Assembly (NCBI GenBank): GCA_900551325.1
Contig: URVM01000001.1
Location: 310,001-374,000 of the forward strand
Direction of reading: 5' to 3'
Length of the DNA stretch: 64,000 bases
Origin: an uncultured Eubacteriales bacterium
GTDB lineage: Bacteria > Bacillota > Clostridia > Lachnospirales > Cellulosilyticaceae
The stretch's first letter is position 1. The number at the start of each line of letters is the position of its first letter. The notes below the pieces were generated by a model. It saw only the letters and a program-made list of their open reading frames with translations, was not told where the DNA came from and did not search any database. The position numbers and the translations under genes are program-made. This document shows positions 8,744-17,613 of this stretch, in pieces.

Positions 8744-10114
8744 ATGGAGAAGAATAATTCTCAGTCGGAAAAGCTGGGTACAATGCCGATAGGTAAATTA
8801 CTTGCAAGCATGTCTATACCAGCTATTTTTTCTATGTTAGTTCAATCACTTTATAATGTGGTGGATAGTATTTTCGTATCACGTATCGGGGAGGATGCTT
8901 TAACAGCTGTTTCTCTTGCCTTTCCACTACAAATGCTTATTATTGCTTTTGCCCTAGGAGTTGGTGTGGGGGTAAACTCACTTATTGCTCGTAAACTAGG
9001 TGAGGGGGATCGGGAAGCCGCTTCTAAAACTGCAAGTACAGGCTTTTTCCTAGCTATTATCAATGCACTTGTGTTCATGCTTCTTGGACTTTTTGCTAGT
9101 CATTTCTTTATGAAGCTTTTCTCACAAAATGAAGCCATTATTGATATGGGAACTTCTTACTTAAGTATTGTATTAGTCTTTTCTTTTGGTATTTTCATTG
9201 AAACAAATTGCTCTAGAACACTTCAAGCCACAGGAAATATGATTATTCCTATGTTTTCTCAGCTTATTGGAGCCATTACAAATATTATTTTAGACCCTAT
9301 TATGATTTTTGGTCTTCTTGGTTTCCCTGCTATGGGTATTAAAGGTGCAGCTATTGCTACGGTTATTGGACAAATATTCTCTATGATTTTCGTCCTTATT
9401 ATGTTTAGAATTAAATCCCACGATGTCCATCTTCAAATACGTGGCTTTAAACTAGAAAAGTCTTATATTATAGATATTTATAAAGTAGGTCTACCAACTA
9501 TTATTATGAATGCCATTGGTTCTTTAACGACTACTTTCCTAAATGGTATTTTAATAAGCTTCTCTTCAACAGCCGTTGCTATCTTTGGGATTTACTTTAA
9601 ACTTCAATCCTTTATCTTTATGCCAGTATTCGGTTTAGTACAAGGTTCTATGCCTATTATGGGTTATAACTACGGCGCTAATAATAAAAAGCGTTTCATG
9701 CAAACACTTAAGCTTGCGCTCCTTACTTCCTTTACCATTATGCTTATAGGAACTTGTATCTTCTGGATATTCCCAGCCCAACTTCTAGCTTTATTTGATG
9801 GTAGTCCTGAAATGATTAAGATGGGTGTTTATGTACTACGTGTCATTAGTTTATGCTTTATTCCAGCAGCCTTTGGTATTACTTTATCTACTATGTTCCA
9901 ATCTATTGGACATGGCTTTAAATCATTACTTATGTCACTTTTACGTCAGCTTGTACTCATTATTCCTTCAGCTTGGTTCTTTGCAACCAATATAGGTTTA
10001 GATGCTGTATGGTTCTGCTATCCACTGGCTGAGATTACCTGTGCACTTATCTTTATGCCACTAGCTGCTATTGTTGTAAAAAAGGCTTTTGCTGCTAAAG
10101 CCTTAGAGGTATAA
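8744..10114 (+). CDS. MATE family multidrug/cation efflux transporter
   Basis: A 456-aa integral membrane protein with about 12 hydrophobic segments arranged as two MatE repeats. Recognisable family segments include SIPAIFSMLVQSLYNVVDSI (about 24-43), the cytoplasmic SLIARKLGEGD motif in the first repeat, and GIYFKLQSFIFMPVFGL in the second. MATE proteins export cationic drugs and metabolites in exchange for Na+ or H+. The start has a GAGGAGG ribosome binding site. It is a single-gene unit ending at a strong bidirectional terminator. The substrate is unknown. Confidence 0.92.
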   Translation: MEKNNSQSEKLGTMPIGKLLASMSIPAIFSMLVQSLYNVVDSIFVSRIGEDALTAVSLAFPLQMLIIAFALGVGVGVNSLIARKLGEGDREAASKTASTGFFLAIINALVFMLLGLFASHFFMKLFSQNEAIIDMGTSYLSIVLVFSFGIFIETNCSRTLQATGNMIIPMFSQLIGAITNIILDPIMIFGLLGFPAMGIKGAAIATVIGQIFSMIFVLIMFRIKSHDVHLQIRGFKLEKSYIIDIYKVGLPTIIMNAIGSLTTTFLNGILISFSSTAVAIFGIYFKLQSFIFMPVFGLVQGSMPIMGYNYGANNKKRFMQTLKLALLTSFTIMLIGTCIFWIFPAQLLALFDGSPEMIKMGVYVLRVISLCFIPAAFGITLSTMFQSIGHGFKSLLMSLLRQLVLIIPSAWFFATNIGLDAVWFCYPLAEITCALIFMPLAAIVVKKAFAAKALEV

Positions 10115-10184
10115 AAAAGAAGTATGAAGTCCTGTTGCAAAATGCATCAGTCTATAAAAATATATAAGTACGTTGTATATATGA

Positions 10185-10230
10185 AAACGAGCCATAAAAC
10201 TAAACTTTCGATTAGTTTTATGGCTCGTTT
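10185..10230. terminator. Bidirectional terminator between convergent genes
   Basis: A 19-bp perfect stem, AAACGAGCCATAAAACTAA and its complement, with an 8-nt loop. It sits between the MATE gene and the convergent small gene and ends one base from the latter's stop codon. Confidence 0.85.
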
Positions 10231-10231
10231 A

Positions 10232-10441
10232 TTAGTATCTTAAGCTTTCATAAGCTCTTTGTATTTCTATTAACTCTTGTTCTGTAAATTTCTTTGCAAT
10301 GTATCTAGCTTGCTCTATACGTTTAAGTGATTTTTCAACTTGTTCTTCAAATACTTGAATTTCTCTTAAATTTTCACCTTTTGCCACGTTTACTCTACGA
10401 CGTATATTTAGTATATCTTTAACGATTTGTTCTTTGTTCAT
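10232..10441 (-). CDS. Small helical protein of unknown function
   Basis: A 69-aa acidic/basic polypeptide (starts MNKEQIVKDILNIRRRVN) with no cysteines, no hydrophobic segment and a heptad-like pattern suggesting a helical hairpin or coiled coil. AAGGAG lies upstream at a normal distance, and the codon use looks like that of its neighbours, so it is probably real. I do not recognise a family. It lies upstream of, and on the same strand as, nothing obviously related; cbiK ends its own unit 84 bp further up. Confidence 0.6.
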   Translation of the reverse strand: MNKEQIVKDILNIRRRVNVAKGENLREIQVFEEQVEKSLKRIEQARYIAKKFTEQELIEIQRAYESLRY

Positions 10442-10524
10442 ACTCTAGAAATCTCCTTATATCTGTGTCCTTTTCTTCGCTTCTATATTATAGAAATTTC
10501 TAAGTCTTGTAAAGCCACTTCTAT

Positions 10525-11304
10525 TTATATAAGCTTCCACTTATTTACTATATCTTGGATATGTGCTATATAAACTTCTCTTGTACTCTTATAGCTTCCA
10601 AGTCCTTTTTGAACTACATAAACTTCCTTACCTAAGGCTTCTAATCCACTTCTAAAAGACTCCTTATGTTCTCCCATTACATCTCTTAATATATGCATAC
10701 CTGCTACAAGCATAAAAGGAACAATAGTCACCTTATCTTTCTTAAAAGGTATTTGCTCTAAATCACATCTATCTTCTAATGTAGTCACCATACAATTTAG
10801 CATTGTATCATCTAGCATTTCTTGTAGGTGAGCATAAGATATGTGTGCCTCGTGGGTTGTTCCATGACCTAGCAGTAGCAAATCTGTATCTAAGTCACTA
10901 TAAACCTCTTCTATCTCTTTTACTACTTTATCATAATCCTTTTGGGTACTTAAAAGAGCCTTGCCCACTTCTATTTTTAGCCCTTCTTTTAGTTCCTTAT
11001 CTTCATACCTACTTTTAAGTTCTAAAAGCTTGTCATACTCTATTCCTTCTATTAGAAAAAGAGGTTGAATAATAATATACTTATACCCCTTCTCTTTTAA
11101 ACTTTCCATACATGCTTCAGGTGATAAAATTTCAAGTCCATGCTCTAGGGCTAAACGCTTTCTTAAAAAGCTTGAGGAAAAACTTTCATATATATCCCAC
11201 TGGGGAAATCTCTTTTTTATGTCCTCTATACAAGGGTCTATACTTTCTCTTTTTTGTTCTAAATAACTTGTTCCAAAGCTAACAACTAAAATGGCCTTTT
11301 TCAT
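10525..11304 (-). CDS. cbiK: Sirohydrochlorin chelatase, CbiK type
   Basis: A 259-aa class II chelatase that inserts a divalent metal into sirohydrochlorin. The start AILVVSFGTSYLEQKRESI and the metal-binding histidines in LLGHGTTHEAH (about 145-155) and MHILRDVMGEHKESFRSGL (about 205-223) are diagnostic of CbiK. The gene overlaps the end of the precorrin-2 dehydrogenase gene by 26 bp, implying translational coupling. CbiK is named for cobalt in anaerobic cobalamin synthesis. No other cbi gene is in the window, while a siroheme-dependent sulfite reductase is, so iron insertion to make siroheme is a plausible role here. That is inference. Confidence 0.9.
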   Translation of the reverse strand: MKKAILVVSFGTSYLEQKRESIDPCIEDIKKRFPQWDIYESFSSSFLRKRLALEHGLEILSPEACMESLKEKGYKYIIIQPLFLIEGIEYDKLLELKSRYEDKELKEGLKIEVGKALLSTQKDYDKVVKEIEEVYSDLDTDLLLLGHGTTHEAHISYAHLQEMLDDTMLNCMVTTLEDRCDLEQIPFKKDKVTIVPFMLVAGMHILRDVMGEHKESFRSGLEALGKEVYVVQKGLGSYKSTREVYIAHIQDIVNKWKLI

Positions 11305-11869
11305 ATGCTTTAAGCTCCTCTATGTCTAAAGTAGCAAGATAATTAAGGATATTTTTCTTTTCTATTTCATCATTTACCGTTGCTAATACCTTACTACGTA
11401 AACGTTCATGTAGGTCTATAAGCTCCTCATAGGATGCATCATACTTTGATTCTAATTCTTCTTTAATTCTAGCGGCTAAGGAAGGACTTGCTCCTCCTGT
11501 AGAAACTGATATAATAAGTGACCCACGTCTAAATGATGATGGGACAATGAAATTTGAAAGTTCCTTGTTGTCTACTACATTGCAAAGCTTATTCGCACGT
11601 TTGCAGTAAAGACCGATTGACCTATTAACCTCTTCATCATCTGTGGCTGCTACTACTAAAAAACTATCTGCACAGTCACCTTCTTCATAGCATTTGTAAA
11701 TACGGTTTACTTCATGCCCCAGCTCCTTAAATCCATCTATAAAACTAGGTGCTATAATATGGAGATCACACTTTTCTTTCATTAACGTAACAGCTTTTCT
11801 ATAAGCTACCTTGCCACCACCTACAATAGTAACCTTTTTTCCCTCTAAATTTAAACATGCTGCGTACAT
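11279..11869 (-). CDS. sirC: Precorrin-2 dehydrogenase (siroheme synthase N-domain type)
   Basis: A 196-aa NAD-dependent enzyme oxidising precorrin-2 to sirohydrochlorin. The Rossmann nucleotide-binding loop reads VTIVGGGKVAYRKA (about 13-26). The conserved family segments VAATDDEEVN, CNVVDN, FIVPSSFRRGSLIISVSTGGASPSLA and the C-terminal helical dimerisation domain follow. It lacks the CysG methyltransferase half, which is supplied by the CobA-HemD fusion upstream. The ribosome binding site is AGGAGGGG. It is coupled by overlap to cbiK. Confidence 0.92.
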   Translation of the reverse strand: MYAACLNLEGKKVTIVGGGKVAYRKAVTLMKEKCDLHIIAPSFIDGFKELGHEVNRIYKCYEEGDCADSFLVVAATDDEEVNRSIGLYCKRANKLCNVVDNKELSNFIVPSSFRRGSLIISVSTGGASPSLAARIKEELESKYDASYEELIDLHERLRSKVLATVNDEIEKKNILNYLATLDIEELKAYEKGHFSC

Positions 11870-11881
11870 CCTTGTCCCCTC

Positions 11882-12421
11882 CTATTTTTCACTTAGAAAC
11901 TGTGATAAATATTTTCTAAAGAAATCTACCATGAAAGTCTTATTAGGTATAATTTCTTCTTTGACCCTTTTACTTGTCTCATAGGCCATTTCATACTCAC
12001 TCTTTGTAATTTCTCCCGTATCAAGTGCTTCTTGTAGTTCATCTTCATCTAGTATACGAACCTGTCCATTTGCCCCTTGTACCACATCTAAGTATAAATC
12101 ATCAAAGTAAGGAATACCTTCTTTAGTTACTCCCTTATCTTTAATCATATCAAAGTACCATTCAACTTCTTCGTTATTTACATTGTATACTACTGATACA
12201 CTCCAATTTTCATCATCAGGTAAAAAGATAAGCCCTTTGTATCCATTGTCACATAAGCATATTTCATTTCCTTCACCATGTTCTACAACAAGCTTAAACT
12301 TCACTGTATCAATATCAAGAAAAGCCATATACCCACTCATCTCATCTTGAATGTATATCCATTTATAAGTATAGTTTTCTAACCATGTCCAATTACGTCC
12401 ATCTAAATATTTTCTTTTCAT
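11882..12421 (-). CDS. DUF402 domain protein, possible nucleoside phosphatase
   Basis: A 179-aa protein with the DUF402 core (EWYFDMIKDKG ... GIPYFDDLYLDVV, about 100-130), the fold of the FomD/Ntdp proteins that hydrolyse nucleoside tri- and diphosphates with divalent metals. The acidic pair in FDDLYLDVV matches the metal-binding region of that family. Its N-terminal part (about 1-90) is typical for the Firmicutes members. It lies 12 bp upstream of sirC on the same strand and may be cotranscribed, though I see no functional link. Confidence 0.75.
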   Translation of the reverse strand: MKRKYLDGRNWTWLENYTYKWIYIQDEMSGYMAFLDIDTVKFKLVVEHGEGNEICLCDNGYKGLIFLPDDENWSVSVVYNVNNEEVEWYFDMIKDKGVTKEGIPYFDDLYLDVVQGANGQVRILDEDELQEALDTGEITKSEYEMAYETSKRVKEEIIPNKTFMVDFFRKYLSQFLSEK

Positions 12422-12502
12422 TTATCCATTTCCTTCTGCCCTGTCGTTTCATATCTGTCTACTATATTATATATAAAAATCCTTCTTATTTATATACAAT
12501 CC

Positions 12503-13522
12503 TTAAAATAATACGCTTTCAATTTTCAAATTATAGTTTTTAGATAAGTCAACATAACCATTATCTACCCTTACTACTGGCCTAGATAACATTTGTTTAT
12601 TAATCATAACGATATAGCCTTTTTTGTTGTTATTTAAAAGCACTGTTTTATTAATATAAGTTTCTACTACTCGCTCTAAAAAAACAAGTAGATAACGGGC
12701 ATCGTATTTTAAGAAGCCTTCTTTTCTAAATTCTTCTATCACATCAAAAGGACAAATAGCTCCTCTATATACTCTATTCGAAGTCATGGCATCATATACA
12801 TCTGCAATAGTTACAATTTTAGTAAAATCACTTATTTCATGGCCCTTTATCCCTCTTGGATAACCTGTCCCATCACATCTTTCATGATGTGCATAAACAG
12901 CCTCTATAATACGATTATCTAACCCTTCATCTTTTAGAATTTCATAACCTAAACTAGGATGCATCTTTATGGTGGCAGATTCGCTTTTTGATAGACAGCT
13001 TGGTTTTTTAATAATTTCTTCTGGTACCATAAGTTTACCTATATCGTGGAGCAACCCACATAAAGTAAGGACTTGTACTTCCTCCTTAGGAAAGTCAAGC
13101 CATCTGCCCATCATACTACAAATCAGTGCTACATTGACACAATGTATATAGGTTGCATCATCATAGCCTCTCATGAGCTGAAGCATATCAAATACATGCA
13201 AACTACTTTTACTTTGTTTTTCTATATCTTCTATTTCCTTGATCAGTTCCTGTACATCTATCTTCTCATTTTTTAAAATAATATGATTCAAACTTCCACG
13301 TAAATGATTTACAGATTGTAATAAAGTTTCTTCAAACCTTTTAAATTCCCTAGAATAAGTAATATTAACTTTGTCAACTTTATGATTTTTTATTTTTATA
13401 ATCATGTGTTTAGTCAAAACACTATGTTTAGGTAAAATGAGTCTTCCATATGAGTCAAACACATCTTTACCCAATATCATCCCCTCTTTTAACTGAGTCG
13501 TAAATATATCCTCATTAACCAT
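12503..13522 (-). CDS. HD-GYP domain protein, probable cyclic-di-GMP phosphodiesterase
   Basis: A 339-aa cytoplasmic protein. The central part (about 115-290) is an HD-GYP hydrolase with all hallmark motifs: LLHDIGKL (HD), HPSLGYEIL, AHHERCDGTGYPRG (the HHE..DGTGYP signature) and IVTIADVYDAMTSNRVYR. This family hydrolyses c-di-GMP using a bi- or tri-iron centre. The N-terminal ~100 residues lack a recognisable receiver or membrane segment and resemble the small regulatory domain found in many clostridial HD-GYP proteins (KEGMILGKDVFD). Signal and targets are unknown. The ribosome binding site is purine-rich (GGGGGGAGAGG). Confidence 0.9.
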   Translation of the reverse strand: MVNEDIFTTQLKEGMILGKDVFDSYGRLILPKHSVLTKHMIIKIKNHKVDKVNITYSREFKRFEETLLQSVNHLRGSLNHIILKNEKIDVQELIKEIEDIEKQSKSSLHVFDMLQLMRGYDDATYIHCVNVALICSMMGRWLDFPKEEVQVLTLCGLLHDIGKLMVPEEIIKKPSCLSKSESATIKMHPSLGYEILKDEGLDNRIIEAVYAHHERCDGTGYPRGIKGHEISDFTKIVTIADVYDAMTSNRVYRGAICPFDVIEEFRKEGFLKYDARYLLVFLERVVETYINKTVLLNNNKKGYIVMINKQMLSRPVVRVDNGYVDLSKNYNLKIESVLF

Positions 13523-13648
13523 GCCCTCTCCCCCCTCTTATTTCTAAACCTAATACCTCTACTATATTTTTATCACTTTTTTTCATACAATACAATGAAT
13601 TCATTACAATTTGTCATATTAAGATATTTTTTAAGGAATTTTAGAAAT

Positions 13649-13694
13649 AAAAAAGCAAACCATCTGGTTAAATCCCCTATAGTTTGCTTCTTTT
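13649..13694 (-). terminator. Terminator after the Rrf2 regulator gene
   Basis: AAGCAAAC (right side read leftwards) pairs with GTTTGCTT and ends in a T-run. It lies directly downstream of the regulator's stop codon. Confidence 0.75.
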
Positions 13695-13700
13695 AAATGG

Positions 13701-14096
13701 TTATAATATATCTTTTAAAGTATACTTACTAAACTCTTCGATAAACTTTTCTAAGGAGTGATTAATAATGTCTTTAAGCTTACATTCCTTACTCATAAAT
13801 CCACAAGTTAATTCTGTCTTTAAGCAACTTACTAGATGAAGATTATCTTCTGTGATTTTTAATATATCTCCTAGATTAATCTCTTCTGGCGGTAGTCCTA
13901 ACTTTACACCTCCAGCTCGTCCTTTAGTGGATATAAGATAATCCGTCTTTGCTAGTTTATGAATGACTTTCTTTAGGTGATGTTCTGACACTTCAAGTTT
14001 AGCTGCTAATCGTTCTACTGTACAAAGTTCATCTTCATGTGTTCCCATATATATAAGTACACGAAATGTATAATCTGTAAACTTAGATAGTTGCAT
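13701..14096 (-). CDS. Rrf2 family regulator, NsrR-like nitric oxide sensor
   Basis: A 131-aa winged-helix repressor (MQLSKFTDYTFRVLIYMG) with three cysteines in the region that binds an Fe-S cluster in Rrf2 proteins (C..x6..C..x6..C around 89-103). The N-terminal sequence and the spacing after LGDILKITED are closer to NsrR than to IscR or CymR. The start at 14096 is chosen over an in-frame ATG six codons upstream because AAAGGGG lies nine bases before it. It is divergent from a DUF454-globin pair and there is an NsrR-like palindrome between them, so NO-responsive repression of the globin is likely. The assignment to NsrR is inference from context and cysteines. Confidence 0.8.
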   Translation of the reverse strand: MQLSKFTDYTFRVLIYMGTHEDELCTVERLAAKLEVSEHHLKKVIHKLAKTDYLISTKGRAGGVKLGLPPEEINLGDILKITEDNLHLVSCLKTELTCGFMSKECKLKDIINHSLEKFIEEFSKYTLKDIL

Positions 14097-14211
14097 AAGT
14101 TCATCCCCTTTCATTTTTTATTCTTATTTTAACAGGTCTGTATATGAATATAAAGGTTTTATATTAAAATGTTTATTTTACTTGCACATTTATTTTTTAT
14201 ATGTTATATTA

Positions 14212-14234
14212 AATGTGCATTTAAAATATACATT
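14212..14234. promoter_or_regulatory. Probable NsrR-type operator
   Basis: A 23-bp imperfect palindrome with AATGT and ACATT ends around a GCATTT-A-AAATAT core. It resembles the known NsrR consensus (ATG.ATTT.AAAT.CAT). It lies 17 bp upstream of the DUF454 start, where it would overlap the promoter or transcript start. A second inverted pair, TGCACATTTA / TTAAATGTGCA, overlaps its left half. Confidence 0.55.
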
Positions 14235-14250
14235 AAAGAGGTGTCTCTAC

Positions 14251-14631
14251 TTGAATAGCTTTTCTCTAAAAAAATATATTTATATTATTTTAGGCAGTTT
14301 ATTTTTAGGGCTAGGTCTTATAGGCGTATTTTTACCTATTCTTCCTACAACACCCTTTCTTATGCTAAGTTGTTATCTTTATAGCCTTAGCTCTAAGAAA
14401 TTTCATAATTGGCTTATAAATACCAAGCTCTATAAAAAATATGCTAAAGACTTTGTAGAAAATAGGCAGCTTACTCTAACAAGAAAAATTTTTCTTCTTA
14501 GTTTTGCTTCAATCATGCTTCTCTTTCCTTTATTAATTTTACAAGGCATTTTAAAGCTATTTATTGTAGGCACCTACTTCTATCTTTATTATTATTTTAT
14601 TTTTAAAATCAGAACAATTAGACATACATAG
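14251..14631 (+). CDS. DUF454 (YbaN-like) inner membrane protein
   Basis: A 126-aa membrane protein with the DUF454 signature LGLIGVFLPILPTTPFLMLS near the N-terminus (two hydrophobic segments), then the polar conserved stretch KKFHNWLINTKLYKKY and two further hydrophobic segments. The start is the TTG at 14251, eight bases behind AGAGGTG. A longer reading from 14182 would run through the operator and promoter. DUF454 genes are often found beside NO-response and heme genes, but the biochemical role is unknown. It is followed 11 bp later by the globin gene, so the two form an operon. Confidence 0.82.
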   Translation: MNSFSLKKYIYIILGSLFLGLGLIGVFLPILPTTPFLMLSCYLYSLSSKKFHNWLINTKLYKKYAKDFVENRQLTLTRKIFLLSFASIMLLFPLLILQGILKLFIVGTYFYLYYYFIFKIRTIRHT

Positions 14632-14642
14632 GAGGACTTATT

Positions 14643-15080
14643 ATGTTAGATCAAAAAACAATTGAAATTATAAAAAGTACTGTTCCCGTGTTAAAAACAC
14701 ACGGTTTAGATATTACAAAGCGTTTTTACGAAATCATGTTTATTAACAATCCAGAAGTTAAACCTTTCTTTAATATGGATAGACAAAATTCTGGTGAACA
14801 ACCAAAGGCACTTGCTATGACTGTTTTAGCAGCAGCCCAAAATATTGACAATCTAGGTGCACTTCTTCCAGCTGTTCAAAAAATCGGCACACGTCACGTA
14901 GAAGTAGGCATTCTCCCTGAACATTATCCTATCGTTGGTAAAAACTTACTTATTGCTATTAAAGAAGTATTAGGCGATGCAGCTACAGATGAAATTATGG
15001 ATGCTTGGGAAAAAGCATACGGTGTTATTGCCGAGGTATTTATCCAAGTTGAACAAGAGATTTACGCTAAAGAAGCTTAA
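14643..15080 (+). CDS. Single-domain bacterial hemoglobin
   Basis: A 145-aa globin of the Vitreoscilla hemoglobin / flavohemoglobin-globin-domain type, without the reductase domain. The proximal heme ligand is the histidine in GTRHVEVGILPEHY (about residue 84). The distal B10 tyrosine is in RFYEIMF, and the usual E7 glutamine region is SGEQPKAL. The C-terminal helices contain AWEKAYGVIAEVFI. Such proteins oxidise NO to nitrate with O2, or reduce it, and scavenge O2. The AGGAGG ribosome binding site is strong. Its position behind an NsrR-like operator suggests nitrosative stress defence. The heme source is not evident from this window. Confidence 0.93.
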   Translation: MLDQKTIEIIKSTVPVLKTHGLDITKRFYEIMFINNPEVKPFFNMDRQNSGEQPKALAMTVLAAAQNIDNLGALLPAVQKIGTRHVEVGILPEHYPIVGKNLLIAIKEVLGDAATDEIMDAWEKAYGVIAEVFIQVEQEIYAKEA

Positions 15081-15107
15081 TCTATAATCCCCCTCTTCCT
15101 AACATAT

Positions 15108-15162
15108 AAAAAGAAGTGATATAAATACCTTCCATCCATTGGTATTTATATCACTTCTTTTA
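15108..15162 (+). terminator. Terminator after the globin gene
   Basis: About 20 bp of stem, AAGAAGTGATATAAATACC and its complement, with a 12-nt loop and flanking A and T runs. It can also serve hemL from the other side. Confidence 0.85.
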
Positions 15163-15310
15163 TTTATATCTTCATTTATATCTTTATTTGTATCTTGTTT
15201 ATATCTTCACTCATATCTTTATTTATGTTTCTACTTAAATAAAGATCTGCTTATATATTTATCTGGTTATATAAATATCTGCTTATATATTTATATATGG
15301 ATTTATCTAT
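15150..15310. repeat. Degenerate AT-rich tandem repeat
   Basis: About 160 bp built from imperfect copies of a TTATATCTT(C/T)AT-like unit of 12-14 nt, later changing to TGCTTATATATTTATC. No coding potential is credible. It separates the globin terminator from the end of hemL. Confidence 0.5.
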
Positions 15311-15315
15311 ACTTT

Positions 15316-16608
15316 TTATGCATGTGCTATAGCAAGTGCCTTACCTATCGCTTCAAGTGTACGGTCTAAATCTTCTTTTGTATGTGCTGTGCTTAAAAAC
15401 ATAGCTTCATACTGAGCTGGGCCAATAAGTACACCTTGTTCTAGTAAGCTCATAAAGTAACGATTAAACTTAGCTGTATCACAGGTCATAGCATCCTCAT
15501 AGTTACGTACTTCTCGTTCTGTAAAGAATAGACATACAAGTGAACCAACTTGTGCCACATGATAGTTTAAATCTAATACTTTAAGATGTGAACGTATACC
15601 TTCTGCTAGGTATAGGGCCTTTTCTTCAAGCTCTTTATACACTTCTTTGTGGTCACGTAAGTAGGAAAGTTGTTGCTTACCAATATACATAGCAAGTGGA
15701 TTTCCTGATAGTGTACCTGCTTGGTATACTGGTCCTACTGGTGAAACCATATTCATAATCTCATCCTTACCTGCATAAGCACCTACTGGAAGGCCTCCAC
15801 CTATAATTTTCCCGAAACATACCATATCTGGTTCAATATCAAAGTATTCACGACTACTTCCATAAGCAATTCTAAAACCTGTAATGACCTCATCAAAGAT
15901 AAGTACTGCACCATAGTCTTTTGTTAGCTTACGAAGTGCTTCTAAAAATGTCTTATCTGCTGGTACAAGACCCATATTGCCACCAATTGGCTCTACAATA
16001 ACAGCTGCTATTTCTTCTCCTTGCTCTTTGAAGATAGACTCCACTGCTTCTATATCATTGTATGGTGTGACAAGGGTATGTTTTACTACATCTGTTGGCA
16101 CACCTGCACTTGTTGGCACACCATAAGTAATAGTACCTGAACCTGACTTTACAAGTAGAGCATCTGAATGTCCATGGTAACACCCTTCAAACTTAAGGAT
16201 TTTGTTACGTCTGGTATAGCCCCTTGCTACTCTTAGTGCACTCATAGTAGCTTCTGTTCCTGAGTTTACCATACGTACTTTATCTATACCTGGGTACGCC
16301 TCTACAATAAGTTTAGCCATTTCTACTTCTATAGCAGTAGGTACACCGTAGCTTGTTCCTTTAGCTACCATATCCGAGATACCTGCTGTAATATGCTCAT
16401 TGCTATGACCAAGTATAAGTGGTCCCCATGAACATATATAGTCAATGTATTCATTTCCATCTACGTCCCATATGTGGCTCCCCTTAGCATGGTCAATAAA
16501 AATAGGATTACCTCCTACTGATTTAAATGCACGTACTGGACTATTTACACCACCTGGAATATATTTAACTGCTTCATTAAAAAGTTCTTCTGAACGTTTA
16601 TGCTCCAT
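15316..16608 (-). CDS. hemL: Glutamate-1-semialdehyde 2,1-aminomutase
   Basis: A 430-aa class III aminotransferase converting glutamate-1-semialdehyde to 5-aminolevulinate. The PLP lysine is in CFGKIIGGGLPVGAYAG (about 265). SGTEATMSALRVARGYT, FEGCYHGHSD and LIFDEVITGFR are conserved family segments. The length is normal. It is the last gene of the leftward hemA-hemC-cobA/hemD-hemB-hemL cluster, 27 bp behind hemB, with AAGGAGAG before its ATG. Confidence 0.97.
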   Translation of the reverse strand: MEHKRSEELFNEAVKYIPGGVNSPVRAFKSVGGNPIFIDHAKGSHIWDVDGNEYIDYICSWGPLILGHSNEHITAGISDMVAKGTSYGVPTAIEVEMAKLIVEAYPGIDKVRMVNSGTEATMSALRVARGYTRRNKILKFEGCYHGHSDALLVKSGSGTITYGVPTSAGVPTDVVKHTLVTPYNDIEAVESIFKEQGEEIAAVIVEPIGGNMGLVPADKTFLEALRKLTKDYGAVLIFDEVITGFRIAYGSSREYFDIEPDMVCFGKIIGGGLPVGAYAGKDEIMNMVSPVGPVYQAGTLSGNPLAMYIGKQQLSYLRDHKEVYKELEEKALYLAEGIRSHLKVLDLNYHVAQVGSLVCLFFTEREVRNYEDAMTCDTAKFNRYFMSLLEQGVLIGPAQYEAMFLSTAHTKEDLDRTLEAIGKALAIAHA

Positions 16609-16635
16609 TATGCTCTCCTTAGTTTCTCTTATATT

Positions 16636-17595
16636 CTATATCCATTTACAAAGTTCTTTAGCAAAATAAGTAATAATCATATCTGCCCCTGCACGTTTAA
16701 TGGAAAGAACGCTTTCATAAATGGCTCTTTCATCTAAAAGACCATTTTCTACTGCAAGTTTAAGCATAGCATATTCACCACTTACATTGTAGGCTGCAAT
16801 AGGCATATTGAACTCATCTTTTACTCTTCTAATAATGTCTAAGTAAGAAAGTGCTGGTTTCACCATTACAATATCTGCGCCTTCTTCAATATCAAGAGCT
16901 ACTTCACGTAGGGCCTCATCAGAGTTTGCTATATCCATTTGATAAGTTTTACGATCTCCAAAAGCTGGTGCTGAATGAGCCGCCGCACGGAATGGACCAT
17001 AGAAACTTGAAGCATACTTGGCACTATAGGCCATAATAGGTACATTTATAAATCCAGCTTCATCTAAGCCAGTACGTATAGCTGCTACACGTCCATCCAT
17101 CATATCTGAAGGTGCTACCATATCTGCTCCTGCCCTCGCATGACTTACAGCTATACGTGCTAAATAAGGAAGGGTTACATCGTTTTGCACACTACCATTG
17201 CTATCCAAAATACCACAGTGACCATGGTCTGTATATTGACACATACATACATCTGTAATTACATACATAGTAGGTGCAAGTTCTTTTACTTTTCTAATAG
17301 CTTTTTGTACAATACCTGTATCGCTATAAGCTTCTTTGCCGTAAGCATCCTTTTCATCTGGTATACCAAACAGCATAACCCGACCAATTCCTAGGCTTAC
17401 AAGTTCAGCAACTTCCTCCTCTAAACGGTCAATAGAGTAGTGATAAATCCCCTTTAATGAAGAAATCTCTTCTTTTACATTACTACCTTCTACTACAAAG
17501 ATAGGGTAAATTAAATTTCTTCTTTCTAAAGTTGTTTCTCTTACCATCTCACGAATAGCCATATTTGTACGTAATCTTCTTGGTCTTTTAATCAT
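16636..17595 (-). CDS. hemB: Delta-aminolevulinic acid dehydratase (porphobilinogen synthase)
   Basis: A 319-aa enzyme condensing two 5-aminolevulinates. The zinc-binding cysteine cluster DVCMCQYTDHGHCG (about 117-130) shows the Zn-dependent type. The Schiff-base lysines are in YSAKYASSFYGPFR and MVKPALSYLD. It lies 18 bp behind cobA/hemD and 27 bp before hemL, so it is cotranscribed. Confidence 0.97.
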   Translation of the reverse strand: MIKRPRRLRTNMAIREMVRETTLERRNLIYPIFVVEGSNVKEEISSLKGIYHYSIDRLEEEVAELVSLGIGRVMLFGIPDEKDAYGKEAYSDTGIVQKAIRKVKELAPTMYVITDVCMCQYTDHGHCGILDSNGSVQNDVTLPYLARIAVSHARAGADMVAPSDMMDGRVAAIRTGLDEAGFINVPIMAYSAKYASSFYGPFRAAAHSAPAFGDRKTYQMDIANSDEALREVALDIEEGADIVMVKPALSYLDIIRRVKDEFNMPIAAYNVSGEYAMLKLAVENGLLDERAIYESVLSIKRAGADMIITYFAKELCKWI

Positions 17596-17613
17596 AACCT
17601 ACGCCTTCTTTCT

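Noticed and set aside
15139..15369. Hydrophobic 76-residue frame in the plus strand after the globin gene
   Set aside because: It is a translation of a degenerate AT-rich tandem repeat and of the end of hemL; composition is driven by the repeat.
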